Below are positions 33,480 to 44,400 of a stretch of DNA of 64,000 nucleotides, in pieces (position 1 is the stretch's first letter; every line of letters starts with the position of its first letter). Under the pieces are notes generated by a model. It was not told the origin of the DNA, ran no database searches, and saw only the letters and a list, made by a program, of their open reading frames with translations. The DNA is from Macrotis lagotis (lineage: Eukaryota > Chordata > Mammalia > Peramelemorphia > Peramelidae): positions 224,356,489 to 224,420,488 of the forward strand of contig NC_133661.1 of assembly GCF_037893015.1 (NCBI RefSeq). Reading direction: 5' to 3'. The position numbers and the translations under genes were made by a program.

Positions 33480-34240
33480 AAGGAAAGATATGGAAACCAG
33501 ATATGTGAGGAACAAAGAGAAGGGAAATTTGGATGGATCATACAGTCATATGGGGAGTCTTACTTAATGAGACTGGAAAAATGGTTTAGGGACAGGTTAT
33601 TAAAGAATTGAAAAAGTTAGGAGTATATAGTCTATCCTAGAGTAAGGGAGTGGCATGGTTAGATCTGAGCTTAAGGAAATTTATTCTGGCAGCAGTTGAT
33701 AAAAAGGATCAATGTGGTGAGAGACTCTGGGGAAAATCCAAATAGGGGTTACTAAATTTATCTAGTAGAAAAGTAATGAAGGTCTAAATTAAGATTAAAC
33801 TGAGTGAACAGATAGAAAGAGTAGAATCTGAGGGATGTTGTAGAGAAAGAAATGGCAGGATTGGACAAGTGATTAGCTAAATGAAGTGAAGGACACTGAG
33901 GAGTAGAGGATGATGAGGGTAAGATGTTGAAATTTGGCTCTTAAAAGGATGTTAATATGAAAGGATAAAATGAGATAAAATATGTACAGCATTTTGTAAA
34001 TCTTAAATTTTTTTTATAAATAGTTATTAGAGTCTTGAACAGAAATAAGGAAGTTTGAATGAGAAAAAGATTTTTTGGAGGGAAGATAATGAATTCTATT
34101 TTGGACATGTTGAATCTGAGATATCTGGATTATCCATTTTGAAATTTCCACTAAACCATTGATATTATGGGAAAAATCAAAGCTGAATGGACAAAATATT
34201 ATTCTAAAAGTGCTGTCTGAGTCACTGAGGGGTTAGGTGG
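33480..34240 (-). repeat. L2 remnant, long
   Basis: The plus strand reads as antisense L2: 'gagtggcatggttagatctg', 'ggaaatttattctggcagc', 'atgaaggtctaaattaagat', then 'aattctattttggacatg' with 'ttgaatctgagatatctg'. A short MIR tail ('gtacagcattttgtaaatc') sits at about 33965-34030. No frame survives. Confidence 0.72.
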
Positions 34241-34502
34241 CTGCCCTGTGTGACATGTTAGAAATAGAACTGGAACATTACAGAAATGTACTGGTAATTA
34301 TTTAACATATAGCTCTCCAAAAAAAGATATTACTCTCTGTTAAGTTTAATCTGCATTTTTTAGCATTTTCTTCATCACTTCTTTTTTTTCCAACCACCAG
34401 ATAGCTTTATAAAAGAAGGAAATGTTTATATATTTAGTTTAATATTTGACACAGAAGATACCAAATCTAAATAAATACATTAAATCTTTTAAAGAAAGAA
34501 CT
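34241..34502. other. No recognised feature
   Basis: Short AT-rich gap. Confidence 0.4.
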
Positions 34503-34653
34503 TAAAAATTTTTTTATTTAAGGCAATGGGGTTAAGTGACTTGCCAAAGGTCATACAGCTAGGCAATTAGTAATCGTCTGAAGTCGGATTTGAACTCAGG
34601 CCCTCCTGACTCCAGGGCTGGTGCTCTATGCACTGCACCACCTAGCTGCCCCT
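34503..34653 (-). repeat. WSINE1-like SINE
   Basis: 'aaggcaatggggttaagtg', 'cttgccaaaggtcatacag', 'cctgactccagggctggtg' and 'caccacctagctgcccct' in reverse order. The head is nearly intact. Confidence 0.92.
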
Positions 34654-34905
34654 AAAGCACTTTTAATTGCAATTTTGGATCTTAGACATGCTGCCAAATA
34701 TATATGCAGCCATAATTACTTCCCTAGATTGTTCTTTTACTTACACTTTAAAAGGAGTTACATCATAACAGAACTTGATCAAAGTCACTTTGGTGAAATA
34801 TTTTCCATTAACACTTCAGAACTGAATCAAGTACTTACTGACTTGAAAGAATAATATTTATAGATATACTTCTCAACTTCATAATTTTAGAATGCTCTAT
34901 AACTT

Positions 34906-34995
34906 AAAAATATGGAACACTTCTCGAATTTGCATGTCATCTTTGCACAGGGGCCATCATTTCAATTTTAGTGCATGTGCTGCCAAAGTGAGCAC
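34906..34995 (-). pseudogene. RNU6: U6 spliceosomal snRNA pseudogene
   Basis: The plus strand is the reverse complement of U6 snRNA: 'aaaaatatggaacacttctc', 'gaatttgcatgtcatctttg', 'cacaggggccat', then 'attttagtgcatgtgctgcc' and 'aaagtgagcac'. The 5' (GTGCTC-like) and 3' (TTCCATATTTTT-like) ends are both present. Length is about 90 against the usual 107, because roughly 17 bases are missing in the middle around the ACAGAGA/AGATTAGC region that pairs with the 5' splice site and U4. Several CpG sites have decayed to TG or CA. It cannot be a working U6. The full ends are typical of retroposed or dispersed U6 copies. No snRNA promoter elements (PSE/TATA at the expected positions) are obvious beyond 34995. 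Confidence 0.93.
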
Positions 34996-35059
34996 TCTTC
35001 ATCACTTTTTTTTAAGGGAGCCTGTCTCTGAATCCAGTCTAACTGTTAATTTTTAGATG

Positions 35060-35382
35060 TTGAATCATTTTTCAGGTCCATTCAACTCTTTTTTGACTCT
35101 ATCTTGGACTTTTTTGGCAAAGATACTAGTCTGCCATTTCCTTCTTCAAAGTTATTAGTTAATGTTCCATGTGTTTCTTTCTTTTCTTCAATGAGTCAAT
35201 AATCTCATTATATAAAATATCATAATATTAATATTATATAATTATTAATTATAATGTAAATATAATATTACATAATATTTAGCTGACCCCTTGTGGCACC
35301 TATATAGCACTCCTCTTCATCCTTCCTTCCAGACCTCCTAACTCCAATACTCTATTCATTGTGCCACCTAGCTGCCCCTCAT
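35060..35382 (-). repeat. MAR1-like SINE in two parts around an AT-rich gap
   Basis: 'ttggcaaagatactagtctg' with 'ccatttccttcttc' at 35118-35150 is the reversed core. 'ccttccagacctcctaactc' and 'gtgccacctagctgcccctc' at 35325-35382 are the reversed head. Between them 35160-35300 is AT-rich with repeated 'ataatatta' units, an expansion or insertion. Confidence 0.7.
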
Positions 35383-35384
35383 AA

Positions 35385-36175
35385 ATATCTTCTTGAAGGC
35401 AAGCACAAAATCTATTTTTGGCTTTTTTGGTAACTGCTACAATGCATGGCACAGAGAGCAATTTATGCATTTAGCACATCACCATAGTAAACCAGCTGAA
35501 TGAATGGTTGAATTTTTCGATTTTATCTGGACATGTTGGTATCTAGATGCAGCCAAGTAGTAGAATTGTGGAAACTTTTCTTGGGACAGATCTAGGAATA
35601 CTGGCTGTCCCAGACACATGGACTTTTCTCTATAAATGATAATAATAAGATGTATAAATAATAATAATTATATAAATAATTATGTAATATGTTAATAAGT
35701 TGTATAAAAGAATTGGATGAAAACTCCATGTTTTGGAAATATATAAAGAAAACTTGAAGCAGGGCAAATAGAGGAGTATGCAGTAACAGGCTGACAAGTA
35801 CACATTTACAAAGAAATTATTCTGGGAGAAGTAGGAAAAGTTGAAGGGAAGACTGAAGTGGGATGCTCTTCTATGCGGTATTTGATTCTAAATAGGTTTC
35901 ACCAAAGATCAGCTTAGTTAAATTGGGCTTGGACTTCATGCCAAGAGTTCCTGTGACCTGGAACTTACACAATGGAGCTCAGGACTAATACTTTTCATTA
36001 TGTTTATTCATAGTTACTTTGGAAAGAAACCTACAGAGACACTTGACATATTCAGGCTAAATGAAAGAATAGCCAAAGAATTAAACATTCCTTCCACATC
36101 ATGGGGATGAGGGACATGGCACCCCTGAAAACTGGAAAACCTGTGTAAAATTTTTCTACTCTGGTATCAGAGTAG
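35385..36175. other. No recognised feature
   Basis: Possible worn L2 end near 35430-35510. Otherwise nothing placed. Confidence 0.4.
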
Positions 36176-36179
36176 AAGT

Positions 36180-36400
36180 CTGAATTATTATGGTATTAAA
36201 AGATAAAATATGTTGACATCATACAATACTATACTTATATTTTATGCATTTCTGAGTTGCCAAACTCTTTCTATGTCATCTGCTGGCCCTCTCCTGTCAT
36301 CTGTGGCTTCTACAAAATTCCCATTTAATTTCTTATGCCAACCCACAATATATTGAAACTGAGATAGGGAAAGTTTCAATGTGGGATGACTGCATTTTGA
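36180..36400 (+). repeat. Unassigned repeat family Z, copy 1
   Basis: 'ttatattttatgcatttctg', 'agttgccaaactctttctat', 'aaaattcccatttaatttc' and 'ccaacccacaatatattg' recur in the same order at 41200-41620. Strand is arbitrary. The family is not recognised with certainty. Confidence 0.62.
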
Positions 36401-36427
36401 AATTTAAATTTAAAGAAAGGCAGTTAT

Positions 36428-36560
36428 AGAAGGTCAGGCCTGGAAGCAATACTCTTAGTTAACACTTCTTATTTTTAGATAAAGAAAATGAGGCATAGAA
36501 ATGAGAGACAACTTTCCCAAAACCTAAGATTAGGCAGTGTTAGTATAAAAATTTTCCAAC
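36428..36560 (-). repeat. MIR3 remnant
   Basis: 'tttttagataaagaaaatg' and 'aggcatagaaatgagagac' in reversed order. Old. Confidence 0.45.
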
Positions 36561-36624
36561 TTTGGCAAATTCAACTGGATTAATGAATTATATTGTAATA
36601 AATACTCTTGGAGGGGGTATAACT

Positions 36625-36779
36625 TTTTTTTTTAGGTTTTTGCAAAGCAATGGGGGGTTAAGTGGCTTACCCAAGGCCACACAGCTAGGTAATTATTAAG
36701 TGTCTGAGGCCAGATTTGAACTCAGGTACTCCTCACTCCAGGACCAGTGCTTTATCCACTGTGCTACCTAGCTGCCCTG
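36625..36779 (-). repeat. WSINE1-like SINE
   Basis: 'tttttgcaaagcaatgggg', 'aggccacacagctaggtaat', 'caggtactcctcactccag' and 'gctacctagctgccctg'. The shared 'ggggtata' just outside both ends may be the TSD. Confidence 0.92.
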
Positions 36780-36784
36780 GGGCA

Positions 36785-37079
36785 GGGGTATACTCTTATA
36801 CAAAGAAAATAAGAAGTTGAAATATATGTGATATAGAAGATTTATAATCTCTTCAATATTAAGACTGCCCCAATTTATGTCACTTGATATCCATTCCTGT
36901 CTACTCCATGTGATTCTTATCCTTATCTTCAAACAAATCTGCCATGAGTTCATACCTTAGGTAGATACCAATGGAGTATGCCAACTGAACATTGATATTG
37001 AATGAATGAGTGAGTGAGTGAAAAGTAATTTATTAAATTCTTACTTTGTGTCAGGCAGACAGGAATATAAGCAATCAAG
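36785..37079. other. No recognised feature; short GAGT/GAAT run
   Basis: 'gaatgaatgagtgagtgag' near 37000-37020 is a short tetranucleotide repeat. Nothing else placed. Confidence 0.5.
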
Positions 37080-37205
37080 GTTGGGATAGTGACCTTGGTG
37101 GAAGAATTTTAGGTGAGATGCTGTTGTCAGCCTTCAGGAAAGCTGTAAGCAGCCAAAAGAGCCAAGATGAAAGCCTAGGAGGGTCACCTGTCTGTCATGG
37201 ATAAC
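37080..37205 (+). repeat. Unassigned repeat family Y, copy 2
   Basis: 'gatagtgaccttggtggaag', 'gtcagccttcaggaaagc', 'agagccaagatgaaagcc' and 'taggagggtcacc' match 31070-31215 in order and spacing. Confidence 0.6.
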
Positions 37206-37209
37206 ATAT

Positions 37210-37998
37210 GTAACCAATATCTGCCTCTGGAAACACAAATGATCATTGTATTGATTAAAGTTCTTTATTACAACTTTCAGAGGTATTTGTTAAAAAAAAT
37301 AAGGTACCTCTAAAATTCTTCCAGTTGCATTAAAAAAAAACCCTTTTAATCCTCTCAAGATATTTCCATTTTTCTCCCAGCATCTTTTAAATACTATTTT
37401 AATTTGCTTAACAAAGCATTTCTTCTTAGTGGAAAAATAAAACTCAGTCCAGTCCCTATCTAGGGCAATAAAAATACAGAATGACAAATATATTAACTAA
37501 AGTAATGATGTTTTATAGTGATTGCCAATTGCCATCATCAGAGCTGCCATTCTGGCTAAGTATTTATTGTATTTACTTAGAGTGTATTGATTACATGAAT
37601 TAAGGGCTAAATTTACTGTATGTGTTAAGACAAATTTATAAATGAGACATTTTGATTTATCAAAGTCCTTTTCCTCCTTCCCCCCCCATCTTTCTCCTCA
37701 AAAATAAACTCTTAACTAGAGCCTGAAACAAGGGGGCAAGCCTGCCCCCTTTTAAGGTTAACCAATTATCCACCAAGGTCTCCCAGCTTGTCATACTCAA
37801 CCCTAATGGCAGTTATTAATGGCAGTTTCTGGGTATATGTCAATAAAATTAAGAATTAGGTAATTGAGAGTTGGCTCATTCATTAATAATATACTTTATC
37901 TTTTGACTAGAGAAAGAACAAAAATTGGTACAAGATAAGAATAAAAGTAGATTAAGGAATAAACTCTTATATAGCAGTTTCAGTATTTACCTTTCTTA
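37210..37998. other. No recognised feature
   Basis: About 790 bp, nothing placed. Confidence 0.4.
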
Positions 37999-38002
37999 AA
38001 AT

Positions 38003-38180
38003 TAGAGAGCTAGAAGGGAACTTAAAATATCATATGATCTGTATATTGGTCTACACTCAGGCAAAGTTCTCATTTGATAAGAAGGGCAATTGAGTCTAAA
38101 GAGATGAAGGAATTTGACCAAGTTTGGTAGGTAAGCAGTGTCTAGATTTTCTGTTTCACATCTAGCTATTCAACCATGAT
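38003..38180 (-). repeat. MIR3
   Basis: 'gagagctagaagggaactt', 'gggcaattgagtctaaag' and 'agcagtgtctagattttc' in reversed order. Confidence 0.65.
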
Positions 38181-38316
38181 GGGAGATTGCTGCAATATTT
38201 AGATCTAAATAATCCTTACTATAGTTATCACTTTCACATTAAGGAAGCACTTTGCAATCTGGAAAATCTGCATCAAATTTTCTGACCTTTACTTTTCCAA
38301 TTTAAACAATGCAAGA

Positions 38317-40987
38317 GGGAGGCAGGACTAAGATGGTGTCACAAAGGCAGGAACTCCCAGAAACTTGTTCCCCCCAAAACTCCAAAAGCCATCAAATTAT
38401 GACTCTAGCCAAAATTTAGAGGGGGCAGAACCCATAGAAAGACTGAGTGATACAATTTCCCAGTTCAAGACAACTTAGAAGTTCTGTGGGAAAGGTCTGT
38501 TTCACCAGGACCCGGAGTTGGAAAAAGCCTCTGAAAGTACAGCTGCAGCTGCTGTGCAGCCACAGCTGCAGTGCAGCCAGGCCAGGTGCCTAGATCCCTG
38601 GGGGACCTGGGTCTGTGGCAAGCGGGGTGGTTTCCAGACCTCCTGGCCCAGGGATCACTGGGAACAGCTTGAAGAGGTGGCGAGAGAACTCTGCCACACC
38701 AGAGTGAGTGTGGAGAGAGTGCTGGCCTCAAAGCATCCCTTGCAGTGAATACCTGCAGCAGGAATCAAGGAAGCCAGCCTCCAGATGGTAAAGGGGTAGG
38801 GGGTGGGGGCTGGAGAGGTCTCTCTTCTCTTCCTGGGGTAGGACTCTGCTGTTTGCTCACACTCAGATCCAGGTTGCAGTTTGGGCTTCCATACTAAGAT
38901 AGCCAAGCAGGGACCCTTCTCATAGCTCCAGGACAGAGGGGAGGACCAGTGATCATCCACATAGCAAAGCACAGGCAAGAGAGCCTCTCATAAGACCTTG
39001 GAAGAATTAAGGTCCCTGTGGGTTGTCTCAAAACCCCCCCGCCAAAGTCTTGGAAGTGCAGTACATCAGTCATAGGTTGAGGAAATGAGCAAACAAAAGA
39101 AAAAGAAGGATCTGACCATAGAAAATTACTTTGGCCCCATAGAAGATTCAGAAGACGATAAAATTGAAGCTTCTGTATCCAAAACCTCCAAGAGAAATAG
39201 AAAATTGGCTTAGGCTATGGATGAACTCAAAAAAAGACATTAAAAAGCAATTAAGGGAGGTAGAGGAAAAATTGGGAGGAGAAATGAGAGCGATGTAGAT
39301 AAATCATGAAAACCAAATCAGTAGCTTGGTGAAAGAAATACAAAAAAAAAATTGAAGAAAATAATATATTAAAAACCAGTTTGGTCCAAATGGAAAAAAG
39401 CAACACAAATGGCAAATGAAGAAAAGAATGCTTTAAAAAGCAGGATTGGCCAGCTGGAAAAGGAGATAATAAAGCTCTCTGAAGAAAATAACTCCTTCAA
39501 ATGCAGTATGGAACTAAAGGAAGCTGATTACTTTGCAAGAAATCAGGAATAAATAAAACTATTCCAAAAAATGAAAATGAGAAGACAATGTGAAATAACT
39601 CATTGGAAAAAACAACTGACCTTGAAAACAGGTCCAGAAGAGATCATTTAAAAATTATTGTGCTACCTGAAAGTCATGACCAGGAAAAGATCCTAGACTT
39701 CATTTTTCAAGAAATAATACAGCAAAATAGCCCTGAGATCCTAGAAGCAGAGGTAAAATAGAAATTGAGGGAATTCACCAATCCCTTCCTGAAAGAATTC
39801 CCAAAAGAAAAACTTCCAGGAATATTATAGCCAAATTCCAAAACTCCCAAGTCAAAGAAAAATACTACAAGCAGCCAGAAACAAACAATTCTATAGTTCT
39901 ATAGCCATGATTACACAGGATCTGGCAGCATCTACATTGAGGGTTCATAGGGTTTGGAATATGATATTCTGGAAGGCAAAAGGTCTTGGTTTACAACCAA
40001 TAATCAACTACCCAGCAAAACTGAACATCCTTTTTCAGGGGAAAAGATGGACTTTCAATGAAACAGGGGACTTTCAAACTTCCCCATTGAAACAACCAGA
40101 GTTGAACAGAAAGTTTGTTCTCCAAATGCAGAACTTTGGTGAACCATAGAGATGGTGGACGAAAATGACTAACTATGAGGAACTTAATGATGTTGAATTG
40201 TTTATTCTGCATGGGAAGAAGATACTGATAACTCATATGATCTTTCTCATTTATTAGAACAGAAGGAGCATATATAGACAAGGTACAGGAAGGAGCTGAA
40301 TATAATGGTATATTATATTAAAAAATGGAGTCAATGGGTGATAAAGGAAAGTACTGGGAGGAAGAGAAAGGAGAGGAAGAAGGGGACTAAGATATTTCAC
40401 ATAAGAGTCAAGAAAATGCTTTTGTTTTTGGACTCAATGGAGTGGAACAGGGGAAGGTGAGGGATGAGTGAGCCTTCATTCCCATCAGAAATGGCTCAGA
40501 GATGAAATAACAAACACACTTAATAGGGTATAGAAATCTATTTTACCCTAGAGAAAAATGAGAAGAAAGAGATGGGATAAGGGGGAATGGGAGAGGGAAG
40601 AGGTAAATAGGTGATAGAAGAGAGGGAAGATTGTGGGAGAAAGTACTCAGATACAATACACTTTTGAACAGGGACAGGGTTAAAGGATGGAGAAAACGGA
40701 ATAAATGAGAGTGGGAAGGAATAGAGTGGAGGGAAATACAGCTAGTAATAGCAACTGTGGGAAAAATATTGAAGTAACTTCTTTGGTGGACTTATGATAA
40801 AGAAGGCATCTCATCCCAGAGACAAAGCCATTGGAATTTGAACATAGACTGAAGTACTTTTTTTCTCTCTCATTATTCTTGAGGTTTCTCATCTTTTGGG
40901 GGGGGAGGGGGAGGGGTTTATGTTTACTCTCACAACAAGATTATTGTAATACTATAAAATAAATAAATAAATAATGGTAAAAAAAAT
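38317..40987 (+). mobile_element. Full-length HAL1 (half-L1) element with perfect TSD
   Basis: Begins 'gggaggcaggactaagatgg' (an AAGATGG-type L1 5' end), has a GC-richer 5' UTR, one ORF1-like coding region (39085 to about 40150), then a purine-rich 3' UTR with a G-run near 40896 and an AATAAATAAATAA end. Flanks are a perfect 12-bp TSD 'aacaatgcaaga' at 38305-38316 and 40988-40999. At about 2.67 kb there is no room for, and no trace of, an endonuclease or reverse transcriptase. That is the definition of HAL1 (an L1 derivative with ORF1 only), which must borrow ORF2 from L1. The TSD shows one complete insertion. The body is decayed, with stops in ORF1. Confidence 0.88.
39085..40150 (+). pseudogene. 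HAL1 ORF1 remnant
   Basis: The ATG at 39085 opens a Lys-rich start (M-S-K-Q-K-K-K-K-D-L-T-I-E-N-Y-F) that runs 42 codons to a TAG at 39211. Downstream the A-rich, Glu/Lys/Asn-coding sequence continues as the coiled-coil segment of an ORF1 RNA-binding protein, with further stops. The C-terminal part appears in an open stretch 39907-40149 that includes F-W-K-A-K-G-L-G-L and K-L-N-I-L-F-Q-G-K. In life the product would coat its own RNA. Here the frame is broken several times. Confidence 0.8.
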
Positions 40988-41199
40988 AACAATGCAAGAT
41001 ATGAGAAATTCCAGATACAACAGATGCAAAGATCATTGTAGGATCACTACAAGGTGTCACATGAGAAATTGCTGTAAACATGCTTGGCATCTCTAAACCA
41101 GTGCATAGAACAGCAGTTCTTTTACTATAAATTTATTTTTTTAAATTGTGGAGATATATATTTGTTATTAAATTATGTTTTTAGATATGTTATTAAACA

Positions 41200-41620
41200 A
41201 CAAAATATATATTATACTGGTAATATTATACATAACAGTAAATATATTTTATGCATTTATGAGTTACTAAACTTTTTAAAATAACTTCATTTCTAGATTT
41301 TTATGTATTAACTGCTGGTTTTTGTGTTCTTTTTCTCAAACTTTAACTTTTACTTATTTTAATTTTAAAAAAGAAATTTTTATTTTTATAGTATGAAAAG
41401 ATAAAATATATTGATATAAAAATAATAATTAACTTATATTTTATTCATTTCTAAGTTTTTAAACCTTTTCTGTGTTTTGGTTTGGTACTGGTCTCATATG
41501 TTACACAAAACTCCCCCCCCCCCATTCTCATTTAATTTCGAATGCTGACCAACATATATCAAAACTGTGATGGATCAAGTCACACTGTAGAAGGGAATAT
41601 TCTTTTTCCAACTCAGGTCC
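41200..41620 (+). repeat. Unassigned repeat family Z, copies 2 and 3
   Basis: 'tattttatgcatttatgag' at about 41247 and 'ttatattttattcatttc' at about 41436 are two starts of the unit seen at 36180-36400. The second runs on through a C-run (41511-41523), 'attctcatttaatttcg' and 'ccaacatatatcaaaactg'. So there is a partial and a fuller copy in tandem, or one longer element. Confidence 0.58.
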
Positions 41621-41854
41621 CACTCATAATCTGCCAATATCCCTTTTCTTATTTCTTTTCCTTACTGAACACTGATCTCCATCCCAGTTTTTACACCTCT
41701 TCCCCTTTCCTTTCCAATGGTGCTATACTCATCCCCAACAGGTTCTCTACCCTTCCAATGAAGGCATCCCAATGAACTCTAAGGATTTTGACATAATCTG
41801 TTACTAGAATTTTTGGACCTCCAGTCCTGTCCAAACCCTGATATACATTTGTCT

Positions 41855-41935
41855 CTTCCTGTTAGAATGTGAGCTCCCTGAAAGCAGGAATGATCTGATT
41901 TTATCTATCTTTATTTCTAATTATTAGAACATAAT
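41855..41935 (+). repeat. L2 3' end
   Basis: 'gttagaatgtgagctccctg' with 'aaagcaggaatgatctg' is the L2 terminal phrase, clear. Confidence 0.75.
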
Positions 41936-41939
41936 AAGA

Positions 41940-42250
41940 ATTAATCCATCTCTTTGCAATTGTTTTCCCCATTGTATCTATCTCTTGTGCTTTGTGAGGA
42001 CACTTACTTCACCAGTATGTTAAGGACATGATCCTTCCAAAAAAAGTCTTATTTGTTTAGGATTTGTCCTTTTTCCTTAGTTTTGCACTAATCAAATGTT
42101 AGCAGAGGGCACTAGAGCAGAGGTATGTAAATGGAACTCATCCTTGTACCACCAACTCTGTAGAGTGAAGGGCAGAACTGACTAGAGGTTCAGTTCCATC
42201 TGCCCCCTATGGAATGGTCTCTTTCCCAGCAGGATGGACTGTTCAAGGTC
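41940..42250. other. No recognised feature
   Basis: About 310 bp, slightly GC-richer than average, nothing placed. Confidence 0.4.
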
Positions 42251-42257
42251 AGAGATA

Positions 42258-42405
42258 TGTTAGATCATAGATTTAGAACCGAAAGTGATCCCAGAAGTCA
42301 TGGAATCTGATCCTCTCATTTTACAGATGTGGACACTGAGTTGACTCGCCCAAGATCACACAGGTAGTGACAGAAGCAGAATCTGCACCCAGGACTTCTG
42401 AATCT
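42258..42405 (-). repeat. MIR3
   Basis: 'gatcatagatttagaaccg', 'tctcattttacagatgtgg' and 'gatcacacaggtagtgac' in reversed order. Confidence 0.8.
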
Positions 42406-42499
42406 TTAGTAATCAGTAGTGAAGAATCATAAGCAAATGAAACTTTAAAGAAGACCAAAGGGTTAATTATCATGATTTAATAAAGAGGGCTAAAATTTA

Positions 42500-42730
42500 A
42501 TGATGCAGTAGATAGAATGCTGTCTAGCCACAAGAAGATTCACCTTCATGAATTTAAATCTAGACTCAGACAATTTCTATCTATCTGACCCTTAACAAGT
42601 CACCCTATTTGCTTCAGTTTCCTCATCTAAAATGAACTGGAGAAAGAAATAAGAAACCATTCCTGTTTCTTTGCCAACAAAACCTCAAATGGCATCACAA
42701 AGAGTCAGACACAACTAAACAGCAACAACA
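42500..42730 (+). repeat. MAR1-like CORE-SINE
   Basis: 'gatgcagtagatagaatgc', 'tttcctcatctaaaatgaac', 'tggagaaagaaataagaaac' and 'gagtcagacacaactaaac' end 'agcaacaaca'. Confidence 0.87.
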
Positions 42731-42734
42731 TTCA

Positions 42735-43245
42735 ATGCTTCCTTCATTTATTGAAGCAGATATCTAAGATGGCAAATGTTATAGTGCAGTGTACGAGAGA
42801 TTATAGAAGAGAATAGCAGATAAAGAAACTTGCAACAGTTCTGAATTTCCCCCTCTAAACTTCCTTAATGCTGAGTACTCTTCCTCCTGGGAGGGCAGGT
42901 AGGAGTTTATGTGGCAGGCTTGGGGTCCTCTGGGCATCTGTCTGTAGCCCACAAGTTCAAGACTTGCAAAGCAAGTTCCTTAACTTCTCTGGCCTTTTTT
43001 GTTGAGTGGGGATGATTCAGGAGCCAGAGCACAGGGACCTTAAGAGAGGAAAACTCATAGGGATGATAAATTTTGAAAATTTCCTTAAAAGCTGCCTATC
43101 TCATGACTGAGCTAATCTGCTAGTGGGAAAGATTTCATAATAGGTAGGAATCTTTGGGACAAACTCACTATTGTTTGCCCTATGCATCTTCATGTTTCAG
43201 CATGACCAAAATATATTTCCAGACCTTGGACATCTGCCTGCTTCC
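42735..43245. other. No recognised feature
   Basis: About 510 bp, nothing placed. Confidence 0.4.
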
Positions 43246-43250
43246 ATGTT

Positions 43251-43494
43251 TTTTTTTGATGCTATCCGGTCATTTCAGTCATTTCCAGTTCATGAACCCA
43301 TTTGGAGTTTCCTTGGTAAAGATGTGGTAATGATCTCCAGCTCATTTTACAGATGAAGAAACTGATGCAAACAGTTAAATGACTTACCTAGAGTCACCCA
43401 GATCATAAATATCTGAGGATGAGTTTGAACTTAGAAAGATCAATCTTCCTGATTCCAGGCCTGGCCCTTTATCCACTATACTACCTAGTTGCCC
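43251..43494 (-). repeat. MAR1-like CORE-SINE
   Basis: 'cggtcatttcagtcatttcc', 'cagctcattttacagatgaag', in part, and 'cactatactacctagttgcc' in reverse order. Confidence 0.87.
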
Positions 43495-43689
43495 TTCCCT
43501 AGGGCATTATTCTGAAAGATTAATTCTGAAAAAAGACTCAGGGGTTTTAGGGGACTGAAAGCTCAATGTGAGTCTGCAGTGTGATGTGGCAGCTAAAACA
43601 GCTAATGTGGTATTGGAAGGCATTAAGAAGGACATAACTTCTACAAATAAGATGGTGATCTTTCTCATTGTATTCTGCCTTTGTTTAAG

Positions 43690-43972
43690 TTTATATAGGA
43701 TACTGGGTTCTAGGTGTATCAGTTTAAGAAGTACCTTGATAAGCTAGAAAGACTTCAAAGGGCAATGATGATGGTAGAGGGCCATGGACCCAATCAGTTG
43801 AAAAAACTGGGTATATTTAGTTTGAAGAAGAGAATTCTCAAAGTAGGAAGGACATTTTATCTATCTTAGAATACTTGCAGAGTTTTCATGTGTAGAAGTG
43901 ATTAGTCTTGTTTTCTTTGGCTCCAGAGAGCAGTACTAGGGAAAAAAGGGTAATAGTACTAAGACATAAATT
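43690..43972 (+). repeat. L3/CR1-type LINE 3' region, left part
   Basis: 'ctagaaagacttcaaaggg', 'aactgggtatatttagtttg', 'aagaagagaattctcaaag' and 'gttttctttggctccagag' follow the order of CR1/L3 3' sequence (compare 'gaagagaaggctc...'). A MAR1 interrupts it and it resumes at 44219. Confidence 0.7.
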
Positions 43973-43979
43973 TACATCT

Positions 43980-44218
43980 GATGTCAGGCAACTAGATTCG
44001 CAATACATCAAGTCCTGGGCCAGGAATTCGGAAGATTTGAGTTCAAATTTAACCTCAGCCACTAACTATGTGAGATTGGGCAGCTTGTTCAAACTTGTTT
44101 GCCTCAGTTTCCTCATCTGTAAAATGAGCTGGAGAAGGAAATGGCAAACCACTCCAATATCTCTGCCAAGAAAACCTCAAATGGGATCAGACACCATTGA
44201 AAATGCCTGAACAACAAT
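43980..44218 (+). repeat. MAR1-like CORE-SINE nested in L3
   Basis: 'caggcaactagattcgcaat', 'gcctcagtttcctcatctg', 'agctggagaaggaaatggc' and 'ctgaacaacaataaaatg'. Its core is among the best preserved of this type here. Confidence 0.9.
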
Positions 44219-44400
44219 AAAATGAATGGGTTGTCTCACATGGTTGTAGCTTCCATCTCTTAGGAGGTCATCAAGTAGTATTCTATTCTTATATCTTATC
44301 TAATATCTTATATATTAATCTTTGTAATACTGAATATTAAAAGGCAGAATCTGGATGACCACCATGTATAGGCTAAAGTCCCTCTTAACTCTCAACTTGT
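44219..44400 (+). repeat. L3/CR1 3' region, right part
   Basis: 'gtcatcaagtagtattcta' and 'gaatctggatgaccaccatg' correspond to the CR1/L3 phrase 'aggctggatgaccac'. An AT-rich 'atcttatctaatatcttat' run lies inside. Confidence 0.5.
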
